NCBI GenBank assembly: GCA_947173495.1
Contig: CAMWFQ010000002.1
Span: 124,001 to 188,000 of the forward strand
Direction: 5' to 3'
DNA length: 64,000 bases
Origin: an uncultured Lachnospiraceae bacterium
GTDB taxonomy: Bacteria > Bacillota > Clostridia > Lachnospirales > Lachnospiraceae
The position numbers and the translations under genes are program-made. A model generated the notes under the pieces. The model searched no databases and had not been told where the DNA came from. It saw only the letters and a program-made list of their open reading frames with translations. Shown piece by piece: positions 42,664 through 52,298 of this stretch. How positions within the stretch are numbered: position 1 is the stretch's first letter; every line of letters starts with the position of its first letter.

Positions 42664-44693
42664 GCTGTCACCATTCCTACAGACTGTAGCTCAATATTGC
42701 TCTCTATTTCATTATACGATACCACGATCAGATCTTTATAATAATCCTCTGTCAGCCGTTTAAAATACATACGGACAATGGGCGATGTAATAACGATGGG
42801 ATTTTTCCCGAGATTCTCCAGCTTGGCCGTTTCATCTCCCACCGATTTCATAATCATTTTGGTCTTTTCAGGATCAAGCGTCAGATACGCTCCGTTCTCC
42901 GTCTGTTTCACGCTTCCCATAATCTCCTGTTCCAGCCTGGGATCAAGCGTCACCACACTTGTGGTCTCGTTGGCCGGGAAGAATCTGCTGGAAATAGCGC
43001 GTTTCAGGCTCTGTCGTACATATTCTGTAAGAATATCCGTATCCCTTGTAGTGGAGGCGTAATCCGCCAGCGTCTCAAAAATGGTAAGAAGGTCTCTTAT
43101 GGAAATTCCCTCTTTCAGCAGATTCTGCAATACCTTCTGTACCTCGCCAAGGCCCAAAAGCTTGGGCACCAGCTCTTCCACAAGAGAAGGATTGGTCTCT
43201 TTCAGGTTATTGACAAGATTCTGAACATCCTGCCTTGTAAGCAGCTCGGAAATATACTGCCTGATGATCTCCGTCAGATGCGTGGCTATAATAGAAGGCG
43301 GATCCACAACCGTATATCCCATGCTTTCCGCTCTCTCCCGCTGACCCTCCGTGATCCAGATGGCCGGCAGATGGAAGGAAGGTTCAAAAGTAGGAATACC
43401 TGTGATTTCTTCTTCCACATATCCGGGATTCATCGCCATATAATGATCAAAGAGGATTTCTCCCTCGCTTACCTGTATTCCCTTGATCTTGATGATATAT
43501 TGATTGGGATTCAGCTGTATATTATCTCTCAGACGGATAATAGGCACAACCGTACCCAGCTCCAGCGCAATTTGTCTTCGGATCATAACCACACGATCCA
43601 GCAAATCTCCGCCCTGGTTTACGTCCGCCAGAGGAATGATCCCGTAACCAAACTCCAGCTCGATGGGATCCACCTGAAGCAGACTGTTGACATTCTCCGG
43701 CTGCCGGATCTCCTCGGCCGCCATCTCTTCCTCATTGATTTCTCCTTCAATCTGAGCGGTCTCAAGAGTACCCGCAATCATCCTTCCGGTAACGATGAAA
43801 ATAAGCCCCAGCGCCAGAAAGACAAGATCAGGCAAAGGTGTGATAATTCCCAGACCAGCGATAACGGCGCCCACCAGATATAACACCTTGGGGACACCGA
43901 AAAGCTGCTTTACAAGTACCGAACCGAAATCTGCGTCCTTTGAGCCCTTCGTAACCAGAATACCCGTAGAAAGCGAGATCAGAAGAGACGGTATCTGACT
44001 TACCAGACCGTCGCCTATGGTCAGAATTACGTATTTCTGCAGCGCGTCCATGATTTCCATATTCTGCCAGATCACGCCTGTGGCGATCCCGCCGATAATA
44101 TTGACAAATGTGATAATCAGGCCCGCGGTGGCATCTCCCTTTACATACTTAACGGCACCATCCATGGATCCGAAGAAGTTGGATTCCTCCTGAATCTTAT
44201 CTCTGCGCCTCTTTGCTTCCGCATCTGTGATCGCTCCGGTATTTAAGTCTGCGTCTATTGCCATCTGCTTACCCGGCATAGCGTCCAGCGTAAACCTTGC
44301 CGTTACCTCCGCCACACGCTCCGAACCTTTGTTGATCACCATGAACTGAACCAGAATCAGGATAATGAATATAATGCTTCCTACCACCAGATTATCGGCA
44401 CCTACATAGCTTCCAAACGTCGCCACCACCTGTCCCGGGTCTCCGGTGGTAAGGATCAGCCGGGTAGAGGATATGTTCAGTGAAATTCTGAATATCGTTG
44501 TGAACAGCAAAATAGTCGGGAAAAAGGATAAGTCCAGTACTTCCTTGGAAAACATGGTTCCGAAAAGAATGGTAAAGGCTATCGCTATATTACAGGCAAG
44601 CAGCACATCCAGAAACCCCTTGGGAATCGGCACGATCATCATGATAAATGCCGCAAGCACATACGCCGCTACGCCAACATCCGCTTTTTTCAC
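42660..44693 (-). CDS. flhA: Flagellar export gate protein FlhA
   Basis: Main export-gate component of the flagellar type III system. The 677 residues have eight predicted membrane segments in the first half, the cytoplasmic FHIPEP-type loop (AMPGKQMAIDADLNTGAI) and the large C-terminal chaperone-binding domain (from about residue 330, with GIIPLADVNQGGDLLDRV). Normal family length. It is 30 bases after flhB. Confidence 0.97.
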   Translation of the reverse strand: MKKADVGVAAYVLAAFIMMIVPIPKGFLDVLLACNIAIAFTILFGTMFSKEVLDLSFFPTILLFTTIFRISLNISSTRLILTTGDPGQVVATFGSYVGADNLVVGSIIFIILILVQFMVINKGSERVAEVTARFTLDAMPGKQMAIDADLNTGAITDAEAKRRRDKIQEESNFFGSMDGAVKYVKGDATAGLIITFVNIIGGIATGVIWQNMEIMDALQKYVILTIGDGLVSQIPSLLISLSTGILVTKGSKDADFGSVLVKQLFGVPKVLYLVGAVIAGLGIITPLPDLVFLALGLIFIVTGRMIAGTLETAQIEGEINEEEMAAEEIRQPENVNSLLQVDPIELEFGYGIIPLADVNQGGDLLDRVVMIRRQIALELGTVVPIIRLRDNIQLNPNQYIIKIKGIQVSEGEILFDHYMAMNPGYVEEEITGIPTFEPSFHLPAIWITEGQRERAESMGYTVVDPPSIIATHLTEIIRQYISELLTRQDVQNLVNNLKETNPSLVEELVPKLLGLGEVQKVLQNLLKEGISIRDLLTIFETLADYASTTRDTDILTEYVRQSLKRAISSRFFPANETTSVVTLDPRLEQEIMGSVKQTENGAYLTLDPEKTKMIMKSVGDETAKLENLGKNPIVITSPIVRMYFKRLTEDYYKDLIVVSYNEIESNIELQSVGMVTA

Positions 44694-44723
44694 GTCTCTT
44701 CTCCTTTCCTTTTCTTTCCCCTC

Positions 44724-45851
44724 TTATACCTTTCCCTTCAGATGATATACAAAGGCCAGCACCTCTGCAACCGCCTGATATAATTCAGGAGGAATAAGCT
44801 CTCCTACCTCCACGTTTGCATAAAGCATACGGGCCAGAGGCTTATTTTCCACAATTTCAATATCATTTTCTTTCGCCACATCCTTAATCCGCTGAGCCAG
44901 GTAATTCTCTCCCTTTGCCAGCACATAAGGCGCGTCATACTTTTCCGGATCATATTTCACTGCAACCGCATAATGGGTAGGGTTGGTAATCACCACGTCG
45001 GCCTCCGGCAGCTGCTGCATCATCCGCCGCATGGACGCTTCCCGCATGCGCTGCTTCTGCTTTGCTTTAATCTGGGGATCGCCCTCTGCATTTTTGTATT
45101 CGTCCTTGACCTCCTGCTTGGTCATCTTCATATCCTGTCTGAATTTCCATCTCTGGTAAAAAAGATCCAGAAATGCAATGATCATATATACTGCTGCGAT
45201 CCTGATGCCAAGGTCGATCACGATCTCTCCAATCAACCCGATGGCCTGATTTAATGTAATATTATACAGAATAAAGATCTGGCCGACTCTGTCCTGCACA
45301 TAGGAATAGACCACATAGCCGATCACTGCAAGCTTAAGAACCGACTTTACCAGCTCCATAAGTGAATTAGGAGAAAAAATCCTTCCAAATCCTTTCACAG
45401 GGCTCAGCTTACTGAATTTAGGCTGCAGAGGCTTTGTCGTAGGCTTCCATTTAACCTGAACAAGATCACAGATCACAGCTACCGCCACACCAATCAGAAG
45501 AACCGGCGCTATAATAATCAAAAGCCTGACCATCATGCTCCGGATCAGTACCATCATAGAGGCTGTGGGCAGATCGCCATTATACATCTTTATCACATCC
45601 GGCATCTGACCGTACACAAAGCGAAATCCATTGATAAAGCTTGTGCCTATGGAGCCCACATATACCTTCAGAATCAGAAACAGCGCCAGCATACCAAATG
45701 CATTGGCAATCTCCTTGCTTTTGGCTACCTGTCCCTCTTTTCTGGCATCACTCAGCTTTTTCCCCGTGGGCTCTTCGGTCTTTTCACCGCCCGGCCCATC
45801 TTTGGCAAAAAACTGAAGATTATACTGTAATAACAGGCTCTCCGCCTTCAT
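44724..45851 (-). CDS. flhB: Flagellar export switch protein FlhB
   Basis: Switches export specificity from rod/hook to filament proteins. The 375 residues show the N-terminal EKTEEPTGKKLSDARKEGQV, four membrane segments, and the autocleavage site NPTH in VVITNPTHYAVAVKYD. Its start lies 76 bases from the fliR stop; I see nothing else in that gap. Confidence 0.97.
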   Translation of the reverse strand: MKAESLLLQYNLQFFAKDGPGGEKTEEPTGKKLSDARKEGQVAKSKEIANAFGMLALFLILKVYVGSIGTSFINGFRFVYGQMPDVIKMYNGDLPTASMMVLIRSMMVRLLIIIAPVLLIGVAVAVICDLVQVKWKPTTKPLQPKFSKLSPVKGFGRIFSPNSLMELVKSVLKLAVIGYVVYSYVQDRVGQIFILYNITLNQAIGLIGEIVIDLGIRIAAVYMIIAFLDLFYQRWKFRQDMKMTKQEVKDEYKNAEGDPQIKAKQKQRMREASMRRMMQQLPEADVVITNPTHYAVAVKYDPEKYDAPYVLAKGENYLAQRIKDVAKENDIEIVENKPLARMLYANVEVGELIPPELYQAVAEVLAFVYHLKGKV

Positions 45852-45927
45852 CCTATGCCCCCTTTGGTATACATTTTCTCATTTTCTCCAGGCCGCGTCC
45901 ACTGGTAAATCGTTACATCTGCCTTTA

Positions 45928-46707
45928 CTACATCATGCTCTCCGTAAAAACCACCACCATATGTTTCATCTGGTCATAGAGAAAGCTTGCCGCATCAGGG
46001 AGCATTGCCGTAGTGAGAAACAGAATGCTCAGTCCCAGAAGTACTTTGATCTGAATTCCGACTGCAAACATATTCATCTGAGGCGACACCTTGGCCAGAA
46101 CTCCCAGAACAGCATTTAAGATAATCATAGATGCAAAAATGGGAAGACAGATTCTGAATCCGATCACAACATAATTTCCCAGAAATTCAAGCAATGCCGC
46201 TAAAAAGGCTTCCTTTGGAAATACGGCGCCATTTATGGGAATCAGTGTGTAAGTCTCGGCAAGCGCCTGCAGAAGATACCGGTGCATTCCTGAAATCATC
46301 AGCATCAGCAGGATCATATAATTATAGTAAACACCTGTAAGTGTAATGTTCTGTCTGGTAGCCGGATCCAGCAGACTTGCCATGGACAGTCCCATCTCCA
46401 TATCCGCGATCTGTCCGGCAAAGGCCACTACGGAAGTACACAGGTTCGCTCCAAAGCCGATGATCAGCCCGGTAACCATCTCCTTCACCACGATTACAAA
46501 ATAACCAATCAATGTATCGTAAACAACTCCCTGGTGAGGAACCGACTGATAGAGCAGAACTGCCACAAAAAAGCTCAAACCGGCTCTGACACGCCTCGGC
46601 ATATTATTCATACTGAAAAAGGGAGCCGTAAACACAAAAGAGGCAACCCGTATCAGAATCAGCAGAAAATATTCCAGATTTGCATACGTGAAATCATATT
46701 CCAGCAT
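45928..46707 (-). CDS. fliR: Flagellar export gate protein FliR
   Basis: Membrane component of the export gate together with FliP and FliQ. The 259-residue protein has about six membrane segments, with RVRAGLSFFVAVLL, GLIIGFGANLC and the C-terminal KVSPQMNMFAVGIQIKVLLGL block. It starts six bases after fliQ. Confidence 0.96.
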   Translation of the reverse strand: MLEYDFTYANLEYFLLILIRVASFVFTAPFFSMNNMPRRVRAGLSFFVAVLLYQSVPHQGVVYDTLIGYFVIVVKEMVTGLIIGFGANLCTSVVAFAGQIADMEMGLSMASLLDPATRQNITLTGVYYNYMILLMLMISGMHRYLLQALAETYTLIPINGAVFPKEAFLAALLEFLGNYVVIGFRICLPIFASMIILNAVLGVLAKVSPQMNMFAVGIQIKVLLGLSILFLTTAMLPDAASFLYDQMKHMVVVFTESMM

Positions 46708-46713
46708 AAACTG

Positions 46714-46983
46714 CTACCTTACATAACGGCTCATATCCGACCATAAGTTTATCATAAAACCGGACAGTTCACTCAGCATCCAGTTTCCCAGCAAAATAAG
46801 CGCAAGAAATACGGCAAGGATCTTCGGCACAAAGGTCAGAGTCTGCTCCTGAATAGAGGTGACCGTCTGAAAAATACTGACGATCAAGCCAATCACAAGA
46901 GATACCAGAAGAACCGGAGCCGCTACCTTTATCACCAGAAATAAAGCGGAACTGGCAATGGAAGTAACATCATCAATTGTCAT
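46714..46983 (-). CDS. fliQ: Flagellar export gate protein FliQ
   Basis: Small gate component. The 89 residues form two membrane segments (FLVIKVAAPVLLVSLVIGLIV and ILAVFLALILLGNWML) joined by SIFQTVTSIQEQTLTFVPK, the family hallmark. It lies between fliP and fliR as usual. Confidence 0.97.
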   Translation of the reverse strand: MTIDDVTSIASSALFLVIKVAAPVLLVSLVIGLIVSIFQTVTSIQEQTLTFVPKILAVFLALILLGNWMLSELSGFMINLWSDMSRYVR

Positions 46984-47019
46984 ATTTCATCTCTCCTTTC
47001 AGCATCTGTCTCCAGGCTG

Positions 47020-47889
47020 CTAATAAAAGGTACTGATCGTTCCCATAATAATAAGATTCCATCCGTCTGCCAGTACAAACAGAAGTATCTTAAACGGCAT
47101 GGAAATGGTAGTCGGAGGGAGCATCATCATCCCCATACTCATCAACGTAGAAGCCACCACCATATCGATCACAATAAACGGTATATAAATCACAAACCCT
47201 ATCATAAATGCCATTCGCAGTTCCCCCACAATAAAACTGGGTACCAGCACAGCAAGGGAAATTCCTTCAAGCGTTCCATCCCATTCCTCCCCGGAAATGT
47301 CAAGAAACATCTTTACATCCCTGGTCTGGGTCTGCCTGTACATAAATTCACGCAGCGGCTCAATTCCCGCCTTTAAAAATTCCTCCTGGGTAAGTTCTCC
47401 TTCCTCAAAAGGAACCACTGCTTCCTCATAAACCTGCGTCAGGGTAGGGTGCATGATGAAATAGGTCAAAAACAAAGCTAACCCAATCATTACCTGATTG
47501 GGCGGCGCTGTTTGGGTATTCAAGGCTGCTCTTGTAAAATGGAGAACAATGATCACCCTGGTGAAAGAGGTAAGCATAATCAACAGCGTAGGCGCCAACG
47601 CTATCATTGTCAGCGTAAGCAGAATCCGCAGATTCGCATTCACCTCACCGTTTCCATCATTATAAGTCGTAACCGTCAGATTGTTGGCAATATTCAGCCT
47701 TGATAAATCCTCCCTGGACTCAGAGCTGCCCGGCTCATTAATGTAGGTTCTTTCCTCGGGTACGGCAATCTGATCATCATCCACTGTGGCAGCCTGTACT
47801 TCTGACTGAGGAATAACACACAATATGCCCACCATAAGCAGCAGGCATATTATATTTATTATTTTTTTTACGGCAAACTTCTTTTTCAT
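47020..47889 (-). CDS. fliP: Flagellar export gate protein FliP
   Basis: Core of the export gate pentamer. The 289 residues start with a signal sequence (NIICLLLMVGILCVIP), followed by a ~45-residue exported segment, then the FliP signature FTRVIIVLHFTRAALNTQTAPP-type block, LFLTYFIMHPTL and VASTLMSMGMMMLPP. It follows the fliO-like gene by nine bases. Confidence 0.97.
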   Translation of the reverse strand: MKKKFAVKKIINIICLLLMVGILCVIPQSEVQAATVDDDQIAVPEERTYINEPGSSESREDLSRLNIANNLTVTTYNDGNGEVNANLRILLTLTMIALAPTLLIMLTSFTRVIIVLHFTRAALNTQTAPPNQVMIGLALFLTYFIMHPTLTQVYEEAVVPFEEGELTQEEFLKAGIEPLREFMYRQTQTRDVKMFLDISGEEWDGTLEGISLAVLVPSFIVGELRMAFMIGFVIYIPFIVIDMVVASTLMSMGMMMLPPTTISMPFKILLFVLADGWNLIIMGTISTFY

Positions 47890-47898
47890 ATCGTTGCC

Positions 47899-48282
47899 TT
47901 ATTCCTGATCCTTCCCTTTTTCTTTCAGATTTTTTACCTTTTCGAAAATACCGGCAAACTCTGAAGACTGAACTGATGCATCATTCTTACACGTAAGCTC
48001 ATCCTTTTCAAGCTCACTGAGCATATGCACCTCATCCTTTCCAATGGCAATTACCAGATACTTACTCCCTGCCCTTATGATCTGAACATATTTATTCGGA
48101 GCTACCCTGCAAGTCTCTATAATTTCCAGATTCCCATACGCAGTTATTCCTTTCTGATAATTTGCGATCCACCGGGTAACAAACCAGGTGATTGCAAGCA
48201 CAAAAACAAAGAGCAGCAACACTGTAATAAACTGAAGATAACTGTCTGCTTTTGTTGTGACCGAAAGAAGCATATTAACCAA
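47899..48282 (-). CDS. fliO: FliO/FliZ-family flagellar biosynthesis protein
   Basis: A 127-residue protein with one N-terminal membrane segment (FITVLLLFVFVLAITWFVTRW) and a small cytoplasmic domain (CRVAPNKYVQIIRAGSKYLVIAIGKDEVHMLSEL), matching the FliO/FliZ fold that helps FliP assemble. Its start overlaps the cheY stop by eight bases. Confidence 0.85.
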   Translation of the reverse strand: MVNMLLSVTTKADSYLQFITVLLLFVFVLAITWFVTRWIANYQKGITAYGNLEIIETCRVAPNKYVQIIRAGSKYLVIAIGKDEVHMLSELEKDELTCKNDASVQSSEFAGIFEKVKNLKEKGKDQE

Positions 48283-48637
48283 CTACCTTCTTTACAGCTT
48301 CCAATACACGATCAGCCTGGAACGGCTTCACAATAAAATCCTTCGCACCACTCTGAATGGCCTCAATAACCATTGCCTGCTGTCCCATTGCAGAGCACAT
48401 GATAATCTTGGCGTTCGGATCCGCAGCCTTAATATTTTTAAGCGCCTGCAGTCCATCCACCTCCGGCATGGTAATATCCATCAGTACCAGATCAGGCTTT
48501 AATTCATTGTACTTTTCAAACGCTTTTGCACCATTTTCCGCTTCCCCCGCTACGGTATATCCGTTTTTCGTGAGAATGTCCTTGATCATCATTCGCATGA
48601 AAGCCGCATCATCAACAATTAAAATATTTTTTGCCAT
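48275..48637 (-). CDS. cheY: Chemotaxis response regulator CheY
   Basis: Single-domain receiver that binds the C-ring when phosphorylated. The 120 residues have the acidic pocket ILIVDDAAFMR, phospho-acceptor Asp in LVLMDITMPEVDG, Thr/Ser in MCSAMGQQ and Lys in FIVKPF. It sits between fliY and fliO as in Bacillus; the CheA that would phosphorylate it is not in the window. Confidence 0.97.
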   Translation of the reverse strand: MAKNILIVDDAAFMRMMIKDILTKNGYTVAGEAENGAKAFEKYNELKPDLVLMDITMPEVDGLQALKNIKAADPNAKIIMCSAMGQQAMVIEAIQSGAKDFIVKPFQADRVLEAVKKVVG

Positions 48638-48655
48638 TTTTTACTCTCCTACTTC

Positions 48656-49903
48656 TTACTTTATTATTTCAGTTACACGGATACCAAAACTTTCTTCAAT
48701 TACCACAACTTCGCCCTTGGCAACAAACTTTCCATTGACAAGTACATCTATAGGTTCACCGGCAATCTTATCCAGTTCAATAATTGTTCCCGGTGCGAAG
48801 TCCAGAATCTCTGCAATGGACTTTTTCGTTCTTCCAAGTTCAACAGTAACATCCAGAGGAACATCTTTGATCAGGCCTATGTTCTCCTGCCCTGTCATGG
48901 CGCTCAGATCATTGTTGAAGCTTTGGAACTGTGCAGGCTGTATATTCATCCCCTGCATATTCATCTGCGGCATTCCCATGTTCATCATAGGCATTCCCAT
49001 ATTCATCATTGGCATTCCGTTCATGCCGTTCATCCCCATTCCCTGCATTCCATTCATCTGCATTGACATATCCATTTGAGGCATTCCCATCCCCATCTGG
49101 GGCGCACTCATCTGGGGAGTCCCCATATTCATCTGAGCCATATTCTGCTGGCCTGTCATATCAGGCGCAGATGCGGCTGCAGGCGCCGGCGCGGTGGGCT
49201 TTGCAGGTTCCTCGGTCTCCTGATTGGAAAGAAAAACATTATAAAGGCTGGTTGCAAAATCAACCGGATAAAGCTGCATGATTGAGCTGTCAACCAGATC
49301 TCCAATCTGCATTCTGAACGCAATCTTAACAAAATCACCATCCAGAAAGGAATCAATCTCTCCACCGTTTGTAATGTCATTCAGATCCATCAATGTGGCT
49401 GATGGGGGACTGATATCAATCATTTTCCCCATCATGGTCGACATGGAAGTCGCAGCGGCTCCCATCATCTGATTCATCGCTTCAGAGATTGCACTTAAAT
49501 GTAGTTCTCCAAGCTCTCCATCTGTATTGCTGCCGTCGCCTCCCATCATCAGGTCCGTAATAACCTTAACATCATGCTCTTTTAAGATCATAATGTTTGA
49601 GCCATCCAACCCCGCTGTATAATGAATCTGGATGAAAACGCAGGGCCGCTCATAATCCGCCACCACAGTATCCCAGTTTGCCATAGTAACTACCGGCGTG
49701 GTGATATCCACCTTTCTGTTAACCAGTGAAAACAGGGTGGTTGCTGAAGACCCCATACTGATATTGGCGATTTCTCCAATTGCATCTTTTGCATCATCTG
49801 ACAGCACACTCTCATCTATGGACGGCGCGCCTCCTGAAGTTTCGGAAAGATCCATTCCGGTAAGGAGTGCATTTATTTCATCTTGCGAAAGCATCTCATC
49901 CAT
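48656..49903 (-). CDS. fliY: Flagellar switch protein FliY (CheC-like/FliN fusion) with Met-rich linker
   Basis: C-ring component that also dephosphorylates CheY-P. The N-terminal LSQDEINALLTGM resembles the CheY-P-binding peptide of FliM; the CheC-like domain carries DAIGEIAN and SAISEAMN active sites; the C-terminal FliN domain (LDVTVELGRTKKSIAEILDF) forms the ring. Between them, residues about 240-330, is a very unusual linker made of Met, Asn, Gly, Pro and Gln in repeated MGMPMMNMGMP-type units. It lies eight bases after fliM. Confidence 0.96.
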   Translation of the reverse strand: MDEMLSQDEINALLTGMDLSETSGGAPSIDESVLSDDAKDAIGEIANISMGSSATTLFSLVNRKVDITTPVVTMANWDTVVADYERPCVFIQIHYTAGLDGSNIMILKEHDVKVITDLMMGGDGSNTDGELGELHLSAISEAMNQMMGAAATSMSTMMGKMIDISPPSATLMDLNDITNGGEIDSFLDGDFVKIAFRMQIGDLVDSSIMQLYPVDFATSLYNVFLSNQETEEPAKPTAPAPAAASAPDMTGQQNMAQMNMGTPQMSAPQMGMGMPQMDMSMQMNGMQGMGMNGMNGMPMMNMGMPMMNMGMPQMNMQGMNIQPAQFQSFNNDLSAMTGQENIGLIKDVPLDVTVELGRTKKSIAEILDFAPGTIIELDKIAGEPIDVLVNGKFVAKGEVVVIEESFGIRVTEIIK

Positions 49904-49910
49904 GATTTAC

Positions 49911-50891
49911 CTAATCCCCCTCTCTTACCACTGACGTTACCCGAACCGCGTAATTCTCTTTGCTGGAACCGGGAAGAGCAGTAAATTTTCTAATGTTTCC
50001 TACAAATACATTCATTTCAGTATCCACTCTGGTATCAAGTCTTATAATATCTCCCACCTGAAGACTCAGGAAATCGCTGACAGATACCTGACTTCTTCCG
50101 AGAACCGCTCTGACCGGCACATCCATCCTCTTAATAAGAGATTCCAGACGCTCCTCATAATCTACATTATCTTCTCTCTGAAGTGTGGAATACCAATACT
50201 TGGTATTTAACTTATCCATTACATCTTCCAGTGTAAAGAATGGGAGACATATATTCATATAACCTTCCGTATCGCCAATCTTAATACCTAAAGAAATCAG
50301 CGCCACCATATCGCTTGGAGCTATTACCTGTGCAAACTGCGCATTCGTCTCTATTCTTTCCAGAATCGGCTCTATTTCAACCACGTTCTTCCAGGGTTCA
50401 TGCATCAGCTGCATATATATCACTAACATCTTCTCCAGAATGTTCATCTCAATTTCTGAAAAATCTCTGTTTTTTTCTAATGGCAGTCCCTGTCCTCCCA
50501 GCATTCTGTCAATCATTGCAAATCCCAGATTGGAAGACAATTCCACAAGTATATTTCCGTTTAAGGGATGAAAATTTACAATTCCCAATATCACCGGATT
50601 CGACAACGCATTACTGAATTCAGAAAAAGTAAGTGTCTCGGAGCTGGACACAGTTACCTGTACACTCTTTCTCAAATAGACCGGAAGATTGGTAGAGATC
50701 AGTCTTCCGTAATGCTCATATATAATTTCCAGAGTCCTTAAATGCTCTTTGGAAAACTTCGCAGGACGGCTGAAGTCATAATCCCTTACCGGCTTTTCTT
50801 TTGTATCCTGCATCTGATCCGCATCCAGTTCACCACTGCTCAGCGCTGCAAGCAAATTATCTATTTCACTTTGAGACAGTACCTCGCCCAC
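49911..50891 (-). CDS. fliM: Flagellar motor switch protein FliM
   Basis: C-ring protein that receives CheY-P. The 326 residues begin VLSQSEIDNLLAAL (CheY-P-binding helix); the middle domain has LEIIYEHYGRLISTNLPVYL and GLPLEKNRDFSEIE; the C-terminal part is SpoA/FliN-like (VPVRAVLGRSQVSVSDFLSL). The start is GTG 50891, with AAGGAGGTG seven bases upstream. A 59-base gap separates it from fliL. Confidence 0.96.
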   Translation of the reverse strand: MGEVLSQSEIDNLLAALSSGELDADQMQDTKEKPVRDYDFSRPAKFSKEHLRTLEIIYEHYGRLISTNLPVYLRKSVQVTVSSSETLTFSEFSNALSNPVILGIVNFHPLNGNILVELSSNLGFAMIDRMLGGQGLPLEKNRDFSEIEMNILEKMLVIYMQLMHEPWKNVVEIEPILERIETNAQFAQVIAPSDMVALISLGIKIGDTEGYMNICLPFFTLEDVMDKLNTKYWYSTLQREDNVDYEERLESLIKRMDVPVRAVLGRSQVSVSDFLSLQVGDIIRLDTRVDTEMNVFVGNIRKFTALPGSSKENYAVRVTSVVREGD

Positions 50892-50950
50892 GAGTTTTCA
50901 CCTCCTTCATTCTGTCGTAATATTACTGTATCGCCTCTCATAATACGACA

Positions 50951-51469
50951 TCACTGATAGAGCGGGCTGACCAGTGTCACATCAAAAATAAAATCCGAAC
51001 TGTAGAGACCCTGAATCCCTTTTAAAACATCCTGACGAAGCTTCTCCGGATTGTTCTTGGCCTCTTCCATAGTATACTGGCTTACCACGTCGCTGATCTT
51101 TCCTTTGATCAGATCTTCTCTGCTTGTCACGTCCTCGCCATACTTTGCATAATCCTCATGCTTGTTATTCATGGATAAAACCAGCGTAAGCATTGCATAG
51201 TGATCGTTCTCATCCTGCACGCCATCCGCATCCACGCTCTTCTTAAGCAGAATTCTCATATCCGCAATAGTATAGGTTGTCGTGTCTTCCAGAGCGACTG
51301 CCGAGGCATCCCCCATATCGATATCAAGACTGATAGCCGCTGCCACATCCCCTACAAGATCAGCCGTCTTCCGGTTCGTGCTGACCACGCTGAACATCAT
51401 GATAGATGTGAGCACAATATTTACAACAAGCAACGCCAGTATCACAATTGATATAAAATTTCTTTTCAT
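50951..51469 (-). CDS. fliL: Flagellar basal-body-associated protein FliL
   Basis: Single-pass protein that surrounds the stator and supports torque. The 172 residues have the membrane segment FISIVILALLVVNIVLTSIMM and a periplasm-side FliL domain (TIADMRILLKKSVDADG, LRQDVLKGIQGLYSSDFIFDV). It follows motB by 22 bases. Confidence 0.9.
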   Translation of the reverse strand: MKRNFISIVILALLVVNIVLTSIMMFSVVSTNRKTADLVGDVAAAISLDIDMGDASAVALEDTTTYTIADMRILLKKSVDADGVQDENDHYAMLTLVLSMNNKHEDYAKYGEDVTSREDLIKGKISDVVSQYTMEEAKNNPEKLRQDVLKGIQGLYSSDFIFDVTLVSPLYQ

Positions 51470-51491
51470 AACAGGTACGACCTTTCTCTTA

Positions 51492-52298
51492 TTAATAGGA
51501 GCTTAATGCATTATATATTTTGATTTCAACTCTTCTGTTCCGCGCTCTGCCTTCCACAGAAGAATTATCCGCCACAGGAATATATTCTCCTCTTCCCGAA
51601 TGCTTGATCATTCCCGGATCCAGCGTTGTATTTTCCGTCAGATAATAAAACACGGACAGCGCACGCCCGCTGCTCAGTTCATCATTATTGGAGTATTTGG
51701 CTCCTGACATTGGAACATTATCCGTATGCCCTTCAATCTCAATAATTCCCTGGCTGAATCTTTGCAGAATAATTCCCAGCTGATTCATAAGTGCCATGGC
51801 TTCTTCTTTAATCTCCACGCTCCCCGAATCAAACAGAAGCGTTCCATTCAGTGTAAGCTGCACATACTGAGAAGTAAATTCAATATCAATCTCATTCTCC
51901 AGATTTTTTTCTTCCAGGACCTCTTCAATCCTCTCAGCCAGCTCCTCCGATTCCTTAAGCTTGGCTTCCTCGATAACCTCCACAGCATCCTGCAGTTCTT
52001 CCGGCATCATATCGCCCTCCGGAGACTTCCCGGTACTGTTGATGTAATCGTCGAGTTCGTTCAACTGGCTGACCCCCATACCAATCATGACGCCATCTCC
52101 AATTGCCATGGCTCCCGCCGAAAAAATACTGAAAGTCTGATTAAAGGATGCCGCCATAAGTTCAAACTTCTGCGCATCCACTGTCGACATGGAAAAAAGC
52201 ATAACGAAAAAGCAAAGGAGCAGATTCATCAGATCCGAAAACGTCGCCATCCATGCGGGTGAGCCTTTCGGCGCCTCTTCCTGCTTTCTCTTAGCCAT
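51492..52298 (-). CDS. motB: Flagellar stator protein MotB
   Basis: Stator subunit anchored to peptidoglycan. The N-terminal helix contains the proton-binding Asp in WMATFSDLMNLLLCFFVML; the C-terminal OmpA-like domain shows IEIEGHTDNVPMSG and LSSGRALSVFYYL, and ENRRVEIK-type RARNRRVEIKIY. I set the start at ATG 52298 (268 residues), five bases after GGAGGTGA at the end of motA. Confidence 0.96.
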   Translation of the reverse strand: MAKRKQEEAPKGSPAWMATFSDLMNLLLCFFVMLFSMSTVDAQKFELMAASFNQTFSIFSAGAMAIGDGVMIGMGVSQLNELDDYINSTGKSPEGDMMPEELQDAVEVIEEAKLKESEELAERIEEVLEEKNLENEIDIEFTSQYVQLTLNGTLLFDSGSVEIKEEAMALMNQLGIILQRFSQGIIEIEGHTDNVPMSGAKYSNNDELSSGRALSVFYYLTENTTLDPGMIKHSGRGEYIPVADNSSVEGRARNRRVEIKIYNALSSY

